NCBI RefSeq assembly: GCF_900129235.1
Contig: NZ_FQUV01000004.1
Coordinates: forward strand, 310,001 to 374,000
Direction: 5' to 3'
Origin: Litoreibacter ascidiaceicola
Lineage (GTDB): Bacteria > Pseudomonadota > Alphaproteobacteria > Rhodobacterales > Rhodobacteraceae
Length of the DNA: 64,000 nucleotides
The position numbers and the translations under genes were made by a program. Below the pieces are notes generated by a model that was given only the letters and a program-made list of their open reading frames with translations, did no database searches and was not told the origin of the DNA. Positions 59,904 to 64,000 of the stretch are shown here, piece after piece (within the stretch, counting starts at the first letter, position 1; each line of letters opens with the position of its first letter).

Positions 59904-61013
59904 TTATTGGTTCAGGGCTATTCCATACCCAACAGCCAAAGCCACCAGCAAGCCAATGATGACCGCAATCGCAATTTTGGCGGAAGAGTATGGGCGTTCA
60001 CCTTTTACTGTACCAGTTTGACCGTTAACGACAAAGCGATACGTCTTGCCGCGATACTTGTACGCAGCCATCCAGACGGGCAGCAAAATATGCTTGAAGG
60101 TCACGTCCTTGACAGTCGTGTTGGCCGAGGTGATGCGCTGCTTGTCGCCACCGATGTCGAAGCGGATATCGCGGGTGATCATCGCGTCCATCTTGGCGCG
60201 CGCCTCCAGAAACCCGGTTTCCAAGTCGACGGTGTAGCCTTCGGCCCGAAAGCCCGCGAGATATTCGGGCGTGTAAGGCGCAAGCTGGGATAGGTTCCAA
60301 GGCGCCAACGCGTCGGTGTAGCTTTTTGGCAGAGAGGTCGAGGCCAGAACCAACACATCGTCAAAGAACCGCGCCACGCGCCCGCCGACTGCGGACCAAT
60401 GTGTTTTGGCGACGCGTTGCTGGTGGCGTTTGCCATCGCGCATCACGGTGCGGGTTTCATAATAAATCTTGCCGCGCTGACCGGTGTAGCTGGTCTTGGT
60501 GTCCGCGTCATACGTCCAGAAGGGTACGTAGATACCGCTAAGTTTGCGGCCCTTCTTGGCGTATTCCTGCAAACCGTTCGGGGCAAACCAACGCTTGCCC
60601 AACCAATCGACCATGGCCTGTTGCGCGTCCCGCTCTGCGATCTCGAACGGCAGCACGGCGCGCGGTTTAATGTGGCGATGTGTTCCGGTGTCAGTGACGA
60701 CGGGTGTGGCACAAAACGGGCATTCCGCGGCATGGCTGTCGGGGTCAAACTCGACCTGCGCCCCGCAGTTGGGGCAACTGGAGACGCGCGTCTCCTCCAT
60801 TTCGGAATCTTGAAGGGTGCCGCGAATGGCCGATTGGAAATCCAATTCACGGATGCTGGATTGTACCGCTTCCAGCATGGGCTCCACATTGCCGCAATGG
60901 TCGCACTTGAGCGCGTTGTCCTCCGGATCGAACCGCAGGTCGGAACCGCAGGTGTCACACGGAAACCTGTGCTCGATTTCTGGGGCTGTCTTGTCGAGTG
61001 GGTTGTCGCTCAT
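59904..61013 (-). CDS. Double zinc-ribbon membrane-anchored protein
   Basis: A 369-residue protein. Two zinc ribbons open it: C19/C22 with C37/C40, and C80/C83 with C98/C101. A middle region (about 130-340) has no motif I recognise, though it contains GIYVPFWTYDADTKTSYTGQ and LLPVWMAAYKYRGKTYRFVV. One membrane helix (about 346-366) ends it. Homologous proteins are often annotated as TFIIB-type zinc ribbon or, misleadingly, PriA-like. It follows the SPFH gene on the same strand with an 85-base gap. The cluster context suggests a role at a membrane. The function is unknown. Confidence 0.75.
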   Translation of the reverse strand: MSDNPLDKTAPEIEHRFPCDTCGSDLRFDPEDNALKCDHCGNVEPMLEAVQSSIRELDFQSAIRGTLQDSEMEETRVSSCPNCGAQVEFDPDSHAAECPFCATPVVTDTGTHRHIKPRAVLPFEIAERDAQQAMVDWLGKRWFAPNGLQEYAKKGRKLSGIYVPFWTYDADTKTSYTGQRGKIYYETRTVMRDGKRHQQRVAKTHWSAVGGRVARFFDDVLVLASTSLPKSYTDALAPWNLSQLAPYTPEYLAGFRAEGYTVDLETGFLEARAKMDAMITRDIRFDIGGDKQRITSANTTVKDVTFKHILLPVWMAAYKYRGKTYRFVVNGQTGTVKGERPYSSAKIAIAVIIGLLVALAVGYGIALNQ

Positions 61014-61098
61014 GACGTGGGTATGTCCGCAGGTTCAGCGTTAGGCGCAATGCGATGGATCTAGCGGCAGGGTGTTCGTCCCGCCACCAAATTGATCA

Positions 61099-62214
61099 TC
61101 AGGCTGGTGGGGGTGGAGGCGGCAGAATTGTAAAAAGCTGCGCCAGTTCCTGCACATCCTCGGCAGGCATCCATCCGTCTTGACCCGCAGTCCAAACAAG
61201 TGTTTCGCGCTGCAACGCGCCATCCGATGCCATACGTCCCATGGCCGCCTTGGAGTATGGCCCCTTGGTCTCACCGGCTTCCGCAATGTGCCAGACATGT
61301 TCGACCGGTGGCGGGGGCGGGGCGGTGTGGGTGGCTTGCGCCGCTTGACCCCAAGGCCCGCCATGGCCCATCTGGCCTGCCATGGCCATACCGAGACCCG
61401 CGCCTATACCTGCTCCCATGCCACCACCGGCGGCCCCCGCATTCGAGGCCGCAGCAGTCATGGCTTCGGCGGCAGAGTACTGGGTGAATTTCCCCAGATC
61501 ACCCGCAATGCCAACGGAGGTGCGTTTGTCTAGCGCGGCCTCTACCGCTGGGGGAAGGGATATGTTTTCGATGTAGAATTCCGGGATCGTCAGGCCGTAT
61601 TGCGCAACAATCGGCGAGATTGCCGCCGCGATAAGTTTGCCCAGATCGCCCGTATTCGCAGCCATGTCCAGCGCGGGAATGCCGGAGGAGGCAATCGCGC
61701 GGGAAAACTCTTGGACGATGATATTGCGGATCTGGTAGCTGATTTCGTCCATCGTGAATTCGCCGTCGGTGCCAACAATCTCACGCAGGAACACGGCAGG
61801 ATCGGTGACGCGGACCGAATAGGTGCCGAAGGCGCGGATGCGCAGGGGGCCAAATTCTGGGTCGCGCAGCATGATCGGGTTCTTGGTGCCCCATTTCAGA
61901 TCGTTGAAACGGGTGGTATTGACGAAATAAATCTCGGACTTGAATGGCGATTTGAAGCCGTGATCCCAGTGGTTCAGCGTTGTCAGGATCGGCATGTTGT
62001 TCGTCTCGAGCATATACAGCCCCGGTGTGAACACGTCCGCCAGTTGGCCTTCATGCACAAACACCGCCGCTTGCCCCTCGCGCACGGTCAGCTTCGCGCC
62101 ATATTTGATCTCGTGCCCTTCACGCTCGAAGCGGGAGACCATGGTGTCGCGGGTGTGATCTACCCAATGAATGACGTCGATGAATTCACCGGTCAGAAAA
62201 TCAAAAATACCCAT
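61099..62214 (-). CDS. SPFH-domain protein with C-terminal GYF_2 domain
   Basis: A 371-residue protein. The N-terminal SPFH/virion-core (YdjI-like) domain spans about 20-240, with LTVREGQAAVFVHEGQLADV and RAFGTYSVRVTDPAVFLREI. Next comes a Gly/Ala/Met-rich stretch (255-290) with TAPPPPP, and a GYF_2 domain at about 306-355 (VWHIAEAGETKGPYSKAAMG). It has no true membrane helix; SPFH proteins associate with membranes as oligomers. It is often paired with a zinc-ribbon protein as here. The cellular role is unknown. Confidence 0.85.
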   Translation of the reverse strand: MGIFDFLTGEFIDVIHWVDHTRDTMVSRFEREGHEIKYGAKLTVREGQAAVFVHEGQLADVFTPGLYMLETNNMPILTTLNHWDHGFKSPFKSEIYFVNTTRFNDLKWGTKNPIMLRDPEFGPLRIRAFGTYSVRVTDPAVFLREIVGTDGEFTMDEISYQIRNIIVQEFSRAIASSGIPALDMAANTGDLGKLIAAAISPIVAQYGLTIPEFYIENISLPPAVEAALDKRTSVGIAGDLGKFTQYSAAEAMTAAASNAGAAGGGMGAGIGAGLGMAMAGQMGHGGPWGQAAQATHTAPPPPPVEHVWHIAEAGETKGPYSKAAMGRMASDGALQRETLVWTAGQDGWMPAEDVQELAQLFTILPPPPPPA

Positions 62215-62240
62215 GTGGTCCTCACTAAATGGTCTTCGGG

Positions 62241-63188
62241 TTAGCTTTCACCGCCCAATAGCTCCGACGCGATCACTTCAACGATCGGGCGGGCGCGGGC
62301 GGGGGATGTTCCAAGCGGAAGCCGCTCGTCATACAATATCTGGAGCAAGATTTCGTCGTGGCGGGTCAGCAGTGCGAATTCATCGTCATCATTGAAGATG
62401 GACGGTCTCGCGGCAGGGCTATCGTTGCTGAGGCCCAGTCCTTGGGCGATTTCCTCGTGATAGCAGCTTTGACGCAAAAGATCGGGATGCTCGGCGCGCA
62501 CGATGGCCACGGCAGAATGGAAGCTGTCAGGCGTGTCGGCATCCGAGAAGGCATAAACGGCGCAGTAAATCGGGCGCGGCATGCTGGTGATCTGACGCGC
62601 AATGCCAGCGTCCAGTCCGGGGATCAGCTTCATCAATTGCGGCCCGAACGCTTCGATTTCGTCGATGGTCAGGACAGCTACGTGGAAATTGCCTTTGCCG
62701 CGTGTCACGCCAACCTTTGCGCCGGACACTCTCGAAAGGCGACGGGCATAGTTTGCGACGGTTTGTTGGTCCTTGGTGCGGATGCTTTGGGAAACAGCAG
62801 GTCCGAACTGCATCGAGACGTTGATCGGCTTTTCCCACCTTTGAACGCGGCCTTCCGAACGCTGGTTCGTGTAGAGCCCGTCCACAAGGGTGAACTCGTT
62901 GAAAACCCCGATCTGTATGAAGTTATTCACCAATTGGCGCTTGGAGAATGGCGTGTCGATACCGCCGCCATCCGAGCGCAGCAATCCTTGCGAAAGCAAG
63001 CTGCGTTGGACCTGCGCATAATAGGCCGACAACTCTTTCGACCGCTCGGAAGGCTCAACCAGTTTGGGGGCTGGCTTCCGGGCAGGGGCCACGCGCTGCT
63101 CGGGGCGCGGGCTAGACACAGGCGCGTCGCAGGCTGACAGCGTCACCGCCATCAGCCCTGCAAGTGCGATATGGAGCGAAGCCCGCAT
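62241..63188 (-). CDS. DUF2927 domain lipoprotein
   Basis: A 315-residue protein with a lipoprotein signal (lipobox VTLSAC, Cys20) and a DUF2927-type domain. RSCYHEEIAQGLGLSNDS sequence is the E-E-x-x-Q-x-L-G-L block near residue 240 and NDDDEFALLTRHDEILLQIL follows. It resembles a metalloprotease-like helix, but a full HExxH is absent. I chose the ATG at 63188 rather than the TTG one codon upstream. It lies 3 bases after the TelA-like gene and 26 before the SPFH gene. The function is unknown. Confidence 0.8.
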   Translation of the reverse strand: MRASLHIALAGLMAVTLSACDAPVSSPRPEQRVAPARKPAPKLVEPSERSKELSAYYAQVQRSLLSQGLLRSDGGGIDTPFSKRQLVNNFIQIGVFNEFTLVDGLYTNQRSEGRVQRWEKPINVSMQFGPAVSQSIRTKDQQTVANYARRLSRVSGAKVGVTRGKGNFHVAVLTIDEIEAFGPQLMKLIPGLDAGIARQITSMPRPIYCAVYAFSDADTPDSFHSAVAIVRAEHPDLLRQSCYHEEIAQGLGLSNDSPAARPSIFNDDDEFALLTRHDEILLQILYDERLPLGTSPARARPIVEVIASELLGGES

Positions 63189-63191
63189 CAA

Positions 63192-64000
63192 TCAGCCTGT
63201 GGACGAGCCGATATTGTGGCCCGACGCGGTGCCCCGCGCAGAGGCGGATGCCAGCGTATCGCGCAGCTCCCCTTCCATGCGTTGCAACTCCACTTCGGCC
63301 TCGGCACGCTTGCGCTTGCCTTCGTCGGCGATTTGCAGGCTTTCCTCGATCGTCCTGATAAGGTCCGCGTTGGCTTGCTTGACTGCTTCGATATCAAACA
63401 CGCCGCGTTCCATTTCCTCACGAACCGCCTTGTTGGCCGTGCGCAGGTTTTCGGCGTTGGCGGTCAGCAGCTCGTTGGTCAAATCGTTCGCGTCCCGCAC
63501 GGCGGCGGCAGCCTCGGAGGAGCGCTGGATCGTCAGTGCCTGTGCCAGTTGAGTTTCCCAAAGTGGCACGGTGTTCACGAGGGTAGAGTTGATCTTGGTG
63601 ACCAGCGACTTGTCGTTTTCCTGCACCAAGCGAATGGATGGCAGCGATTGCATGGTCACTTGACGGGTCAGCTTCAGATCGTGGACGCGGCGTTCCAGAT
63701 CGTCGCGGGCCGCACGCAAGTCGCGCAATTCTTGTGCCACCATGACTTGGTCGTTTTCTTTCGCTTTTTTTACAGCAGCTTCCTTGGCCGGAATATCCTT
63801 GCTGTCGAGTTCGGCGATCTTTTCCTCACCGGCGGTGATGTAGAGCGCCAGTTCGTCGTAGAAATCCAGCGTGCGGTCATACAACACGTCGAGTGACTTG
63901 ATGTCCTTGAGCAGCGCATGTTCATGCGACAGCAAATTGTCGGTGATCTTGTCGATCTGGCCCTGAACGCTTTCATAGCGCGCCATGAATTTTGCAGCAG
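63192..64000 (-). CDS. Toxic anion resistance protein (TelA family), C-terminal part
   Basis: The reading frame is open to the right edge, so the 5' end is cut off; an internal ATG at 63986 is not the true start since the residues before it (AAKFMARY) continue TelA-like sequence. About 270 residues are visible: MARYESVQGQIDKITDNLLS, LYITAGEEKIAEL and WETQLAQALTIQRSSEAAAA, mainly coiled helix. TelA proteins are linked to tellurite and cell-envelope stress, but the mechanism is unclear. It is the first visible gene of the four-gene cluster. Confidence 0.88.
   Translation of the reverse strand, partial: AAKFMARYESVQGQIDKITDNLLSHEHALLKDIKSLDVLYDRTLDFYDELALYITAGEEKIAELDSKDIPAKEAAVKKAKENDQVMVAQELRDLRAARDDLERRVHDLKLTRQVTMQSLPSIRLVQENDKSLVTKINSTLVNTVPLWETQLAQALTIQRSSEAAAAVRDANDLTNELLTANAENLRTANKAVREEMERGVFDIEAVKQANADLIRTIEESLQIADEGKRKRAEAEVELQRMEGELRDTLASASARGTASGHNIGSSTG

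Noticed and set aside
63192-63986. TelA-like protein complete with start at 63986
   Set aside because: The codons before that ATG continue in frame to the window edge with family-like residues, so the true start is outside.
1-64000. CRISPR arrays, insertion sequences, integrases, rRNA genes
   Set aside because: Looked for direct repeats with regular spacing, transposase-like proteins and rRNA sequence; none were seen.

Overview
The window is a high-GC, densely packed, operon-rich chromosomal segment of an alphaproteobacterium, most likely a Rhodobacteraceae/Roseobacter-group member. This rests on the gene neighbourhoods murA - DUF2948 - GNAT - hisD - UPF0262 - phosphatase - infA - maf - rng - yacG, frcR/frcBCAK, phaAB-G and norCBQD-nnrS-nnrU, and on many 4-base ATGA/GTGA gene overlaps. 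No transposase, integrase, CRISPR array or rRNA operon was seen. It reads as ordinary chromosome with several catabolic and respiratory modules.

Region by region. (1) 1-4168, minus strand: a tightly overlapped operon encoding a succinate dehydrogenase/fumarate reductase-like complex (iron-sulfur subunit, two small membrane subunits, flavoprotein), then a class I fumarase/tartrate dehydratase alpha subunit, then the start of a family III CoA-transferase that runs off the left edge. (2) 4359-14223: GST and nitroreductase pair, a thiamine-diphosphate enzyme, a GlxA/AraC regulator, an EamA permease, an ABC exporter, a small secreted Cys-rich peptide with a CtrA-like box, a BON-LysM protein and an acyl-CoA synthetase. 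(3) 14358-23567: a nitric oxide detoxification/denitrification island with a Crp/Fnr regulator of NnrR type, a DUF1858 protein, norCBQD, two very small membrane proteins, nnrS, nnrU and, convergently, an oxygen-independent coproporphyrinogen oxidase (hemN). TTG-N8-CAA boxes lie in front of norC and hemN. (4) 23680-30899: tRNA-Thr, then the housekeeping murA-hisD-infA-maf-rng-yacG block, ending in tRNA-Phe. (5) 30998-36936, minus: a complete Mrp/Pha-type Na+(K+)/H+ antiporter with fused A and B subunits. (6) 37037-46087, minus: an RND efflux pair, a short asparaginase, and a pqiA-pqiA-pqiB-pqiC lipid-transport operon. (7) 46278-50813: Nudix hydrolase, PiT phosphate transporter with a Shine-Dalgarno buried in a hairpin, and pxpABC 5-oxoprolinase. 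(8) 50903-55788: ROK regulator and the frcBCAK fructose-type ABC transporter with its kinase. (9) 55785-64000, minus: a deacylase-like M14 protein coupled to an acyl-CoA ligase, dtd plus a fructokinase-like PfkB protein, and a four-gene membrane-associated cluster (Zn-ribbon protein, SPFH-GYF protein, DUF2927 lipoprotein, TelA) cut by the right edge.

How the genes work together: NorCB reduces NO at the membrane. NorQ (AAA+) and NorD (VWA) activate it. NnrS and NnrU accompany NO stress, and HemN supplies heme under low oxygen. The best candidates for undescribed biology are the dehydrogenase-hydratase-CoA-transferase operon at the left edge, the two tiny proteins inside the nor island with the shared DUF1858/norC regulatory box, and the TelA-DUF2927-SPFH/GYF-Zn-ribbon cluster at the right edge.
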